Assembly: GCA_016748015.1 (NCBI GenBank)
Contig: JAAOMT010000479.1
Span: 660,888-724,887, forward strand
Source: Geosiphon pyriformis
Taxonomy: Eukaryota > Glomeromycota > Glomeromycetes > Archaeosporales > Geosiphonaceae
DNA: 64,000 nucleotides
Direction: 5' to 3'
The notes beneath the pieces are model-generated. The model made no database searches. It was given only the letters and a program-made list of their open reading frames with translations, and was not told the DNA's origin. The number at the start of each line of letters is the position of its first letter. Positions within the stretch are counted from its first letter, which is position 1. Position numbers and translations under genes: made by a program. Shown here one piece after another: positions 33,173 to 45,534 of this stretch.

Positions 33173-34640
33173 TTACAACAGAGAAGTTATGCAAAAACCA
33201 AAACATACACTGAATAAATAAGAATACAAACCAAAACAAATGTGAACACTTAATTTAAAACCAAAATTATAAATTATTTTAAAAGACTGTATAGATGCCA
33301 AATCAAATATAGCTGAAATTATAAACTTATTGTATGACAGAAAATTATTTTTCTTATAATGCACTCTTAATTTAGTAGTCAACAATTACATAATAAATCT
33401 GTAATTTTTAACAAAACTCCAAACCAAATTAATAACCAACAATATATTATCAGATCTGTTACTTATTCTTTCATTAGAAAACCTTTGGCCAATAACATAT
33501 ATAAATGATTAAAAAATTTAGTCTTATACAAGAACCAGATTACTATATTGTTAATAATACAAACACTTAACAAATTAATCTATATTTCAATAGTTTTTAA
33601 AATCAGATTTAACCTAATACAATTATTATGAACACAAAAAAATGTATGATTAGAATTTTCAATTAACTTATATTAAATACACAACACATTAGAATAATTC
33701 AAATTATATTATCTCTTTTTTTTGGTTATAAGCAATTAGTGATATAGAGTTTTTATAAAGAAAAATTAAAACATTGCAAAGACTAAGTTAATAAAATTTA
33801 AATAAACTTAACCATTAAAATACCATAAATTAAAGATTTTATACATATTAATCAGATCATACAAAGACTTATTTACAGCATTATTGGCATATTTGAAATT
33901 CTAACCAACAAAACTAATTGTTTTAAAAAAATATCTAATAAAATAATAAACATTTTCAGAAACAGATCTGCTTTAATAACAAAAAAGTGATATAACATTC
34001 TAACAGATAGTATGAAATTAGATATGGTAACAGCATTAACAAAAAAATTAACATGTTCATTACCAACAATTTCAGAATAATCTTTGATTTTGTTTTAATT
34101 AACTAACAGATTTTTAAATATGATAATATAATAAATATGGTTTTTTTCTATCCAGTATTTATCACAAAAATTGAAACTGATATTTTTTTTAATTAAAACA
34201 CTTATATCTAATTATGTTTGACTATTTATAAATAACACAACTAAGCTAAACACTAAAATATATTTTAAAGCAAGAATAATGGCTTACAACTTTATTAAAG
34301 TTAAAAAAAACAAGCTGTTTATCTTAATCTTTACATTTATGTTAATGTTTAGAAAGTAGACAACAGCACTATCATAAGCATTTACAGACCCCAAACTCTT
34401 GACTGAACTATCCATATAAACAACTATACTATTAGATTCATTTTTTAAAAAACACTTACAAACAGAACCAAATTTATTCAAATATTAAACAGAAATAGAA
34501 TAAAAAGCCAGAGCACTATTATCATTCAAACTACTATTTTTAATAAACTTGATCAATAAACTAAACAACTAAAAACTAGATTTTTAAGATCCAGTTTTTT
34601 TTACTTGCAAAATATACTCTATATAAAACACATGTCATAA
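33173..34640 (-). pseudogene. L3 RNase H and C-terminus
   Basis: RNase H text in the frame 34284-34481 (VVYMDSSVKSLGSVNAYDSAV, YFLNININVKIK). The C-terminal frame 33173-33385 matches 28772-28957 of L2 (ASIQSFKIIYNFGFKL, ICFGLYSYLFSV). Between them only decayed fragments are readable. The 3' tail follows at 33050-33175. Confidence 0.65.
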
Positions 34641-36600
34641 TGATTCAAAAGCTGGTTTGCAAAAACAATACCAAATTTTTTCAACAAACTTACCATATTT
34701 AAATATTATTCTAAGCCCAAAACATTTACAACAACAATGTTACTACCAGTTTAGAAAACATTAAGCAAATTATTGCTCAAAAATGATTTATATAACACAA
34801 AAGTGTTGGTTATACCAACTAAAAAGCAGTTTATGAGATTAATTAACAACATAATCAAAAAACAAAAAGGTTGTCAGGGCATCTAATTAATGGTTTGTAA
34901 ATTCATAGTTCTGTGTTCAAATAATCTGTTAAGAATGCCTTTTAAGTTAACAAAAACTACCAAATTTGCCAAAAAATTTTTGGCTTGTAATTGTTTAAAT
35001 GATTTTAGACCATATAACTTAAAATAGATAATAACTTTATTGAAAAAATTCTTAGGTAAATTGGTCTTAAGTTTTAGTTTTCTTCTTAATATTTTGTCTT
35101 ATTTTTCACATATTTTTGCTAAAATATAACTAAATTGTAATTTGTAGCTAATTATTGGTTGCAGAATAGCAAACACTAGATACAGAAACTGTTTGTTAAA
35201 TATAGCTTTCTTTAAACCAGATTTGTGAAAAACTTAATATCCAAGTAAGCTTTAGTAAGACTTGGTTTAAAAAGACTATTTATAGACAAAAAATGCCCAA
35301 GTATTTATGTAATTTATCTTTTTTAACTATTGAAATGTTTGACCTATTTATTACCAAATAAAAAACTTCCACTTTTCAATTTATAGGTATAGTAACTATC
35401 TTATCTGTATTAATTTGAAAAAATTTACTAGCTATGTCCAAAATATGTTAAATAGTAGTTATGTTATTCTCAATCCAAATTGTGTTATTCATAAAAGCTC
35501 TTGCTGTCAAAAAAGCTATTATACCATTTCTGAAATTTCATTTTTTGGTTTGTGTAAAAAATTTTGAATCCAATCTATAGCCATACAAACTTTTATGTTT
35601 TTTAACTTTACAAAACAAAGAGTTGTAGAAAATTTTTTACAGTAAAAACAAAAATATCTCACTTTGATCTAATTTATCATAAACAGTATATCTCTTCATA
35701 AGCCCAAAATTTGTTATTACTTAGTTAATTTGATTATTATGTATATTCTCAAAAAATTTAATAAAATGAAAACACATCTTGATTTTAGTCAAACTGTTTT
35801 TCAAATAATATTATCCAACAGAATTATATGCTTTATATATGTCTTAAAAAACTAATCACAGCTTTTTGTTTTTTTTAATATATCTTTAATAATAGAACTA
35901 ACAGCAAAAATTAAAGTTTGAATAGATGTGTCTTTTAAAACTAAAAAATTATTATCATGTAAAATGTCAAAATTGCTACAGACTAAAGAAATCTTATCTA
36001 AAAAAATCTTAGATAAAATTTTTCAGACTATTTTAATTAAGATTATTGGCTTGGTATTTGTAAAAAATTTTTTTTAATCATATAGTTTTGGTATTATAAA
36101 AATTCAGACTCTTTTTTACTATATAAAAACTACACCTAACATTAAACATACATTAAAAATATTCAATAAACTATTCAAAACTTGTATATTATTATGTTTT
36201 TAGAGTTTATTAGAAATACCAAAAAAACCAGTGGCTTTTCTATTAAGTAAATTTTTGACAACTTGCAGAAATTTATCAAACTTAATATTACTCATAACTT
36301 TTGAAAAAGAATTATTATTGACATAATCTAAAAGAGCATATTGATTAGATCATCTATCAAACAGAACACTAAACACCATATATTTTTTTATTTATTCTTT
36401 TATAATTATGTTAATTATAAATTTGACTTCATGTGAATTTAGAATCAAATTATTATTAACTATTAAATAGTCAAATACTACTTTTTTAAATGGCCAATTC
36501 AAAACATTTCTGATTATTTTTTTTTATTAGAACAGAAATTTTTTATATGTTTATTAATAACTTTTCTAATAAGATTATTCCAGACAATCTTGAATTCATA
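34641..36600 (-). pseudogene. L3 reverse transcriptase
   Basis: Reading the complement: the start near 36330-36300 matches the KLPDNKA-type RT entry, a segment near 35840-35720 matches QDM.KAY…MCF.FIKFFE, motif C near 35490 reads AFMNNTIWIEN (FIDD expected), and a thumb segment near 35390-35280 reads KYLGIFCL-like text. Both motif C Asp residues are Asn. Many stops. Confidence 0.65.
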
Positions 36601-37860
36601 ATACTTGAATTTATAGTATTTTTTTTGACTCTTAATAGATAATATAGAATTTTCTTTAAACTTATGCCATTATTAATTATGATATGCAATCTGAAGGTCG
36701 TTTTTTTGTCAATATTAGTCTAAATATTAATAAAACAATCAGTTTTTAAAATTTGATTTGACTCCAAATTTTTTATGATTTTGGCCATCAACAATTCCAA
36801 ATTAAAAAACTTAGATAATTGCCTATTTTTTAAATATTCAAATTTATTGAACTAAAGTCTAAAAAATATTTTATTAGCAAAGCTTACTACCATTTTTTTT
36901 AAAATTTTCTATATAGCATTTAAATTGTCACAATATTTTGCATTATTGAATTTAGCCATTTTTTTTAAGAATTTATTTAATAAGCACTCTTTAAACTGTA
37001 ATTACTTATTGATTTCAGTATTTTTAATTTGAATTTCAATCTATTTTTATTAGTCTGTTTATGATTATTATTAAAATGAACATTCAAAAGACTATTTAAG
37101 CTGACTATAATTTAAACTGCCTTGTAATTAGTATCAAAAAACTCAAACACAATGTTAATCTTATAACTAACAATTGCAAATACCAGGTTTTAGTTTATAA
37201 AAATGAAATTAATGATCTTCTCAATGTCTTTAAAATTATTTTAAGTAGAAGTTTTGGCTAATAAATATTTATTAAATGAGTTAATTAAGCCTAAATCTAC
37301 ATAAAACCTAAAATTTACACTTTTTTTTAAACTGTTTTTATTGAAATTTTTATCTAATACTATAAAAGTACTAAAGTTAATAGTCTTAGCAATAAAAAAG
37401 TTAATATCCAATACCAAACCTAGTTTTAACAAAAGCATTTGCATACAAACTCAAAATTATAACTAATAATTTACCCTTAAATAAAAGCCATACTGAAATA
37501 ATTTGACCAGAGATTTTTTTTACTTTTGAGACATGACAAATCAAAGAATTGTTTATGATAATTGCCACTTTACCACTAAGAAAGTCTTTGTTTAAACCAG
37601 ATGTGAAAATTTTTATTCCATCAAACTTATTTATTATTTATAGTCTAATACTAGATTTTAACTTTGTTTTCATAATAATAGAGATTATATTACTCAATTT
37701 TGTATGCCAACAAACTATATCCTCTTGTTTAGTAAAAATGTTGATATTGCAAATATTACATATAACAATTTTCCAGATCAAATCAGTTATTGAAATGAAA
37801 CAACCACAGAAAAATCTGAGCCAGCACATAACTAATTTAATCTTTCTAATACTAAATTAA
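36601..37860 (-). pseudogene. L3 endonuclease (EEP type)
   Basis: Apurinic-endonuclease-like domain that would nick target DNA. Frame 37638-37829 carries its start (KIVICNICNINIFTKQEDIV; family TCNVRGLN). Frame 37241-37444 carries INFFIAKTINFSTFIVLDKNFN, the counterpart of GGDFN in L4 (Gly and Asp lost), and FRFYVDLGLINSFN. The DH-containing end is near 37140-37110. Confidence 0.65.
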
Positions 37861-39656
37861 CTAAAACTTCAAGAACCACTATTTTCGATTTTAAGCTATC
37901 TATTTTGGTGATTAAAATCTTTGATTTATTCAAGCCTAAATCTAAAATCTTTTTGTTTACAACTAAAGTGAAAGAAACAGATAACATAGGTGAGTTATTT
38001 AATATTATATTCAAATTTAAATTCAAATTCAATAGTACAGACACAGTAGAAAAGAGAGATTAAGAAATATATGTTAAAAGTACTGAATCTATAAAGCTTA
38101 ATCTTTGTATAATACTAAACATTTGATTTGCTAAAAGCTTTAAGAAGTACTTTAAAAATGCCAAATAGATACTAATAAATGAATTGTTTTAAATAACCAG
38201 AAAACTTTTTTTAATATGTGATGTACCAAAAAAAAATCAAAACCAGAATCAAAATAAGTATTATTAGAAAAAACAGTAAGTAAAACTACTTAAGCCTAAT
38301 ATTTGCTACCAAATACAGCAAAATAAGAAATAAAAACACTTTTCTTAGTATACAGTCTGACCAACTAAAGACAATTTTTATTTGAAACAACTTTTTTATA
38401 AATTTTTTAGAAGACAAAACAAATATACTTGATATCTTATACTTTAAAACCAAATATTTAAAACATCTGCACTTTTTACAACAAACCAAATCTAATCTAG
38501 TCCAAAAAAGCTTTATATTACCAAAAATTGATTCTATCTGAAAAATAGCCTTAAGTCTCTCATTTATTTTAAACCCAACTATAGCATATTGAATCTTATT
38601 GTCAATATTAAATAATTAGTTGATAACACAAGTTTTTTTACCAGCTCTCTCCAATAAAATACTTAAATTATAAGCAATAGTTTCTATTAACAAAATAAAC
38701 AAAAGCATCTTAAACCAATCTTTTGACATTCAGATATTATAATTTTTTATGGCTTTGACTATGCATACTGAATTTTTTTTAATCAAAATGACCACTTAAC
38801 TGCCAATTAATTTGCCTGTGCTAATTTGACAAACTTTACTATAGTCTTCTATTATAGTCTAATTAATTATAAATAGATTGACACTATTTAACCAAACTTA
38901 AAGAGAGTTGCAATGATTATTTTTTTTGGCATATCTATAAAAATTTCTTTAATAATTATGGGCTAATCTGAACAAACTTTTTATCTTTTGAGATTGGTAT
39001 TTACAATAATCTCTTTTATACTAGCCAATAATACAGCTTTTTTCATGCTTTTTTCTAATGTAAATGTCAATCTGATAATCTTTTCATATTTTAAGAAAGT
39101 AATAGTCCTTCCAAAACCATTAATTGTTAAAAATAGTTTTCTAATTATTTAAGTTTTTGCTATTGCTAACTTGTTTTTTATAGCTAAAAAATTAATATTC
39201 AAAGCAAAAAATTTTTTGATGAGTATTTCTACTTGAGTTTTGGTAATTTTAGAATCAATTTATTTCTTATTTAATGAGATATTAAGAGAAGATAAAAAAA
39301 GTCTAATTTTTTATCTATATTAAAATTAAAAAAACCAAAAAAAAAGCCAAGAATTAAAGCAAGAACCACTTTTTTAGTCTTGGAAGTAATGACAGCTAAA
39401 CCAAAAAAAAAACTACTATTAACATCAATTACAGAATTACTATATTCACCATTACTAAAATTACCATCCATATTCAAAAACATATTATTACCAAAATTAG
39501 ATTTGACCAAAGAGATGTTTTTTTATTAGCAGAGTGTTTAATGTTATTAAAAATAACTTTTTTTTTTGAGAAAAAAACCATTAGCAGAATCATAAAAAGT
39601 TTCTTTAAGCACTTTTTTTTAAATATATTGTCACCTGAAACAGCTTCTAAGTCCAC
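37861..39656 (-). pseudogene. L3 ORF1b
   Basis: Starts at ATG (complement of 39654-39656), MDLEAVSGDNIFKKKCLKK. The second frame 39271-39510 reads FFFGLAVITSKTKKVV. A decayed zinc knuckle in 38286-38489 reads CCKKCRCFKYLVLKY (His and Cys both Tyr). The C-terminal frame 37832-38044 ends LNLVLERLN-like. Same protein type as L1 726-2026 and different from ORF1a of L5/L6. Confidence 0.7.
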
Positions 39657-39773
39657 AAAAAAAGGGTTGTTAAGTTAAAAAATATTGACAGAAACAACAA
39701 AAAAAAACAAAAAATCTTTTTTATTAAAATTATATTAAAAAAACTATGACTGACTTTTTGTTTTCTTAATTTT

Positions 39774-41898
39774 ATGACTACAACTAGAGCAAAGAGTAAA
39801 AAAGTTGCACCTGATATCTGTTCTGAGATATCTAATAAAATTTCAACCAAAAAAGCTCTCTCTGTTGTAGAAGCAACTAGACAAAACGTTTTAGAAGTCT
39901 TTCCTTTACCCAGTAATTGTAATAAGCTACTTTTGGTAGCCACTGAAACAACTTCTTTATCTTTGGCTGGTTTCTCACCAGTCAAAGTTTTCTCAAAGAG
40001 ACACACTTGGATTAGTCTCAGTGTTGTCTCCACTCCTACTAAGAGCCTAAAGGTGTTTAATAATAGACCAGTTAACAAGCTAATCTTCCCTTTTATGGTT
40101 TCTATATCTGATGCTGCTAGCACTTCCTCTTCAAAAAAAATGGTCAAAAGACCAAAAGTTCAGAAAAGTAGGGGCAGTCACTTGTTTCTACTATTGTTAC
40201 ACCAAACTCCTTTGTGATTCCCAATGAGATCTTAGATGAGATCTCTGTAGCATCATCCAGCATGTCATTCAAGATGGGCCAAGATCAACCACTAGCTGTA
40301 TTGCCAAATGTGGTGTCTTCTGGCAGATCATCACCAGTTCTAAAAGCAAAGCAATCTCCTTCTGGTGGGTCATCTGTTCTTGGAAACTGGGCTGATCAAA
40401 TGGAAACTGAATCATCTCTTCCTCTAGTTTCTGGTGCTACTTCTGGTAGTGCTTGGGAAACTATTACTAATCATCAAAGATTTGCTGGGTGAATGGCCTC
40501 TACTCTGGTGCTTGGTACTACTTTTAAGATCAAATTGGCTCATGTTAAGGCTGTTTTTTAGTCAGTACATGGTTTTTTGGGTGCAAAGTCAGTATCAAAA
40601 GACAATGTGAAACTGTTTTGTGTGGAATTTGCTTCTTAAGTGTCTTTGGAAGCTGCATTTTTAGTTGAGCTTACAAGCTCTGTACATTTGGCTACCTTTA
40701 AAATTGCCAAGTCTTTGGTGATTTCTGAGTCTGGTTCCCCTTTTACTGCTGTTATGCTGCATGATGTGCTCTTGGATGTGTTTGCTGCTAACATTAAGAC
40801 AGCTCTTAGTGTGTTTGGTAGTGTTACTCATGTTGTGCTAAAGTCTGCTGGTGTTTGGCAGTACATGATGATTTATTTTGAAAAGTTGGACTCTGCTGTG
40901 TCTGCTTTGAATCATTGGTCAGTTTTGGTGAGCAAGGATAGTATTAGAATCCTCCCTCTGGTGAATCAAAATGAGACTATTTTGTCTCATGATAAGTTTA
41001 AAACCAAGTTGGTTAATCTTTTTTCTGGATGCACAGCTTTCAAAATTAGTGATATAATTTCCCAAGTAGTGGTCAGACATGTTTTATTCTTTGTTTTCTT
41101 GAGTCTGGTTATCAGTCCTGGTTTGCTCTGATTACATTTGGTTCACAAGCTTATTTGGATTCTGCTATTGTCAAAACTAGTACATTGAGAAAATGCCATA
41201 TTTGGTGGAAAACTCCTGGTTGTTGGTGTTGTTTCAAGTGTCAAGAAATGAGCCATTTGGCTGCAGACTGTAAGATTTCTCCACCTTTCCTTCCCAAGCT
41301 TCCCAAGGTGTTTACACTATGCTTTGTTGGTCCTAAGTCTTATACCAAGGCTTCTGTTTCTTTGAGCTCTTCTGGATTTCCACCTCTGTTACTTTTTGTT
41401 TCTTCTTCTGTTGTTGTTGGTGATTCTCTGGTGCTATCCTGATTGTCTTCTTTGGAATCTGATTTAACTAAGCTTTCTGTTTTGGTTGAGTTTATTGTTA
41501 AGCCTATTGGCTTTTTGGTTGCAATTTTTGAGCAGTTTATTAATGATAATTTGGTTTTAAGTAATGCTTTCAGTCTTAAGATCAATGAGGTTTTAGTACA
41601 TATGAGTTCTTTTAGTAAGACTGTTAGTAAGTTGGAGAGGGAAGTGGTTTTTTTGAAAAAAGAATGCTGTATAGAGGACATTAATATGTTTGGTGATTTA
41701 GAGCTTTCACTTGTTGTGAGTGATAAGGTGTTTTCTAATCTAATGTCTCTTTGGGAGCATAAGTCTGTTGTTGTTAAAACTGATTCCTTTAAAACTGCCA
41801 AATGGCTGGTTGGTTTGGTTTCTTGCAGTGCAACTTTGTTTTCTGTCATTCAAAAGATGTTGTCTTTGGACAAGTTTTCTTCTGTAGCATCAGCATAG
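39774..41898 (+). pseudogene. L6 ORF1a: gag-like zinc-knuckle protein
   Basis: About 708 codons with frameshifts near 40170 and 41065. ATG 39774 begins TTTRAKSKKVAPDICSEI. The middle has NKLIFPF, GNWADQMETESS, TFKIKLAHVKAVF, SAGVWQYMMIYFEKLDSAV. CCHC knuckle near 41220-41270: CFKCQEMSHLAADC, intact. The C-terminal 41443-41898 is probably coiled coil (SFSKTVSKLEREVVFLKKEC…). TGA in FAG*MA replaces Trp (L5 has TGG); TAG in AVF*S is shared with L5. It is a retroelement RNA-binding protein by type; the role in these ORF1-only units is inferred. Confidence 0.75.
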
Positions 41899-42037
41899 TG
41901 TGTTCTTGATTGGTCCAAGTGACTAGTCATGTGTAAAAAGTGCATAATTAACATCTAGTTTAGATTATTTCTTTGATATATAGTACTAGATTGTTTTTGG
42001 GCTGCACTCATTAAGCAAATAAAATAAAAAAAAAAAC
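41899..42037 (+). repeat. LINE-type 3' tail of L6
   Basis: GACTAGTCATGTGTAAAAAG, TGCATAATTAACATCTAGTT and TACTAGATTGTTTTTGGGCT before the A-rich end. Directly follows the ORF1a stop. Confidence 0.75.
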
Positions 42038-42430
42038 TATGTAAAAACCAAAACATAAACTTAATATAAGCTATAAAAACTATTTATTTAAAAAATTTTA
42101 AATATTACTAATATTATTATTAAAAAACAAAAAAAAGTAATTTGGTTTTTATTTAATTAATTTAATTTTTAAAATTAAATAATTTAATAAGTTGATTAAT
42201 TAAAATTATATATAAAACCATAATTTGTTTGCTTTTAAAATTGATAAAAATCAATTAAAATTTAATATATTAAATAGTATTATTCAAAAAAAACCTAAAA
42301 AAATAAATAATATTTAATTTAAATATATATTTAAATAAAATAACAAAAAAATATGTGATTTTAAAAAGATATAAATAAAATTTAATAATATAAAATAATA
42401 TAAAAAATGTAAAATATTTTTATTATTATT
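42038..42430. other. AT-rich spacer
   Basis: AT-rich sequence between two convergent LINE tails. No feature supported. Confidence 0.6.
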
Positions 42431-42562
42431 ATATGATTTAACAAGTAAAGTCCAATTGCTATCTAGTACATAAAACCAAACTAAGTAAAACTAACTAAAT
42501 GTAATTCATGCACTATTTACATATGGCTAGTTACTCAGGCCAGACAAAGCTACACTATACAC
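42431..42562 (-). repeat. LINE 3' tail of L4
   Basis: In minus reading: CTAGCCATATGTAAATAGTG, CATGAATTACATTTAGTT and TACTAGATAGCAATTGGACT before an AT-rich end. Same tail as L2, L3, L5 and L6. Confidence 0.75.
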
Positions 42563-43500
42563 CTATGTAAACACACACATTATCACCCAAACCAGAAAAA
42601 AATAACACAATTTACGTTTACCAAATTTAACAGCAAAAAAGTTCATAATACTAAGCATATAAACCATTTCATCTAATAGTACTGATCTTAAGTAGTAAGA
42701 CAAACCTAACACAACACTACCATTCTTAATCAAACCAGCCCTTTCTATATTCACTCTATGCTTAGATTTAATGAATCACATCTTAATGTAATGCAACTTT
42801 ATCACAAATTTAATAAATTCAACAAGAGCCAACACAGCTTTTTCTCTACCTTCAAAGACTATAATAGCTTTATTGTACCAACTTCCTAATACAAAACTCT
42901 TGCAAATAGCCATGTAAAGACTCACATCCAAGAAACACATTAAAAAAGACTATAAAATAGCAGAAATAGATGAACACAAAGGACCAGACAATAATATTCA
43001 TTTTTTAGCAGCTTCAACCAAAATGTTCTCATGGAGACAAGAGTCACTAGAACAAGTAAAAACATAGTCAGACAACTTCACCTTACCACAAAGCAGACAT
43101 AGCATTTCAGGATAACTTTTGTCATAAAGTTTTTTCTTAACTGCAATTGGCAGCTGTCTATATACAGATTTCATCAAATATGTGTACAAATTGGCCAACT
43201 TTCTACTTGTGAACTCAGTAAGCATGTGCAAATCAGGATGCCAAACTCTTAAAATGGTATTCTAATCTATCTTCTTAATCATAGCACCTAGAACTATATC
43301 AAAACTGGGACCAGTCTCTTAATGAGCATAGCAAATAGACCAGTACTAATTACAAACAAAATAACAAGTATTACCAAACACTACAGTATTCTCAGCAACT
43401 AAAAACCTTTTCCAAATTCCAATCAGCAAAAAAAGAGATGAGAAAGTGGATTCACTAGCTAATATATCAGCCCTAACATTACCAGATATCTTAAAATGTC
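42563..43500 (-). pseudogene. L4 C-terminal region of ORF2
   Basis: Two open parts: 42998-43231 (RQLPIAVKKKLYDKSYPEML, CLLCGKVKLSDYVFTCSSDS, a CxxC plus decayed His/Cys motif) and 42563-42754 (MNIERAGLIKNGSVVLGLS, KFGKRKLCYFF, end of the ORF). The Cys/His motif is typical for the C-terminus of these LINE proteins. Stops in between. Confidence 0.75.
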
Positions 43501-43561
43501 CTTTAATTTTTACTTATTTAGCAGAAATATCCTTATTCCTAAGAAGCTTGACTATGTGCAA

Positions 43562-44023
43562 TCACTTAATCCAATACTGATTATAGAAGTCAAGCACAAA
43601 GAGAAAAGTTTCAGATATGTAAATATCAATAGCAGACTGGCTGTTTGAGTACACAATCACAAAACATGAAGATAGAACACATTCCAAAGCCAAAGCAACA
43701 GCTTGCAGCTCAGTCAGAGTAGAAGACAGAAGCCCAGCCATCTTAATCCCAGCATTCACATCTACAGCTGGAAAGTAAACAGCCATACCACCAGCCATCT
43801 TAATAGAACCAGCACTTTTTAGGGACTCATCTGTAAAGACTTCAATACAATTGAACCAAACCTTTAGCAAACCATCACAAATATTAGAGAATCTATTAGA
43901 TTCCAAAACATCCAACACAGACACTCTAGAAATAGCAGCAGTCTCATTCTCCAAAGAAGTAGACCTGATTATAAACTTAGAGGTTAAAGTAAACCAACAA
44001 GGCACAGAGCTTCTTGGGTCCAA
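43562..44023 (-). pseudogene. L4 RNase H
   Basis: Open 154-codon stretch from LDPRSSVPCWF. Core: EVFTDESLKSAGS (first Asp kept), GMAVYFPAVDVNAG, LTELQAVALALE (Glu kept), VIVYSNSQSAIDIY (third acidic residue is Asn). Degrades the RNA strand during target-primed reverse transcription in working LINEs. Confidence 0.8.
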
Positions 44024-45534
44024 TCTCTTCTACTGCTAAAATATTTTCCAATTCATTACATTCTTTTTTTTGTCCAGAAGCCTGTTACCAAATGCAATGC
44101 CAAATTGTTTTAACAAAAGAACAAAAGTGAAATACAAAGACTAATCCAAGATACTAGACATTAGAAATCTACTAAACCCACAAAAAGCACTAGGCAAATT
44201 GTTTGCCAAAAATAGTTTATTGTTCAAAAGAATTTTCACCACTTTAGCCAAAAAATTGTTCATTGAACTAACATGCAACTTAACAAAAAATTGCAAAAAA
44301 TTCATAAGAGACCACTCTACAACTTGCAAATCCAAAAATTTATGATTAAACAACCACCCAAAAATACCATAAGTGTTGGAAAAAGAGATCAGCAAAGCTA
44401 GTTTTTTCTCAGACTAAACTTGCTTAAAGAGTTTTAACCCATACAAAAATGGATGGTGCAAAATCTCACAGAGAAAATTATACAGCAAACCAGCCTTGGC
44501 TCTAAGATTTTTTCTGATCATTACATTTCATTTGTGGCATACACCTAAAGAAACAAACCTAAATTGTCCAATAGTTAATTATAGGCTGCAAGACAGCTAA
44601 AACCAAGTAAAAAAATTGTTTATTTATAATAGTCTTTTTCAGTACCACATTAGAAAAAAACCTGACATTAAGATGAACCTAAGCCAAACTAGACTTGGAA
44701 AAATCCTCAGTGGACAAAAAAATGCCCAAGTATCTGTGTGCTTTATCTCTTTTGGCAATTGAAATCAGTAAATCATTAATTAACAGTAAAGCAGACTTAA
44801 CATCCTGATTGATAAGTATAGCCACTGTCTTATCATTGTTTATTAAAATATTATTGACCACAAAAAATTCACTAGAAATATTCAGAATATATTGTGTAGA
44901 AATCTGGCAATTCCCAACCCAAATTGTATCATCAATAAAGGCACCAGCAGCCAAAAAAAAAAGTCATTCTACCAGTTGTTTTAACTCTGTCAGATCTCAT
45001 CACAAATTTAGTGTCAATTCTGTATCCATATAAGTGCTTATGTCTTTTAATCTTACACAAGAGTGAATCATAAAAAATTCTCCAAAAGAGCAGAAAAATG
45101 ACCTCACTCTAATCCAAACCATTATGTACATTATAATCATTCAAAAATCCAAAATCTGTTATCATCTTGTTAATTTTGTTCCCATAAATGTCACCAAAAA
45201 ACTTGATAAACCAATTACACATTTTAATACAATGCAAGCTAGTCTTCAAATGATGCCAGTCTATTGAATTGTAAGCCTTATGCATATCTTGTAATACCAG
45301 CCAGAATTCTCTGTTTTTTTTTAAAGCATTCTCCACAACTGACCCAATGGCAAAAATAGGAAACTGAATTAAGGTCTTTTTTAACACTAAAAAGTTATTA
45401 CCACTAAAAACATCAAATTTACTATAAGTTAAAGATATTCAATCAGAAAAGATTTTTTGGACTGTTTTGATCAAAGCAATAGGCCTAGTGTTTATTAAAA
45501 CACCATTCTATTCATAAGGTTTAAGAATAATTGA
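44024..45534 (-). pseudogene. L4 reverse transcriptase, main part
   Basis: Frames 45109-45387 (FPIFAIGSVVENALKKNREF, LVLQDMHKAYNSIDW, MCNWFIKFFGDIYGNK, MITDFGFLNDYNVHNGLD), 44679-44954 (AAGAFIDDTIWVGNCQ, LNISSEFFVVNNILINN, KAHRYLGIFLSTEDFSKSS) and 44141-44395. Motif A Asp (LQDM) and motif C FIDD are intact, the only intact RT box in the window. Stops and a shift between the frames break it. Starts at the junction with element B. Confidence 0.85.

Larger units (their letters stand above)
33050..39700 (-). mobile_element. LINE L3, full length and strongly AT-shifted
   Basis: The only LINE here that keeps the complete order on one strand without insertion: ORF1b (39656 to about 38050), endonuclease, RT, RNase H, C-terminal Cys/His region and 3' tail (33050-33175). 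Codons are so A/T-shifted that few frames exceed 70 codons. All catalytic motifs I can read are mutated. It abuts the 5' end of L6 head to head. Confidence 0.75.
39752..42037 (+). mobile_element. ORF1a-only LINE-like unit L6
   Basis: 2.3-kb unit: short leader, ORF1a (39774-41898), common LINE 3' tail and an A-rich end (AAATAAAATAAAAAAAAAAA). No EN or RT. Better preserved than L5. The left neighbour is the 5' end of L3 on the opposite strand, the right neighbour an AT spacer. Confidence 0.75.

Noticed and set aside
39647-40147. Long minus-strand frame opposite L6 ORF1a (also 41340-41849 and 29409-29741).
   Set aside because: Antisense shadows of ORF1a; the plus strand carries the family motifs and zinc knuckle.
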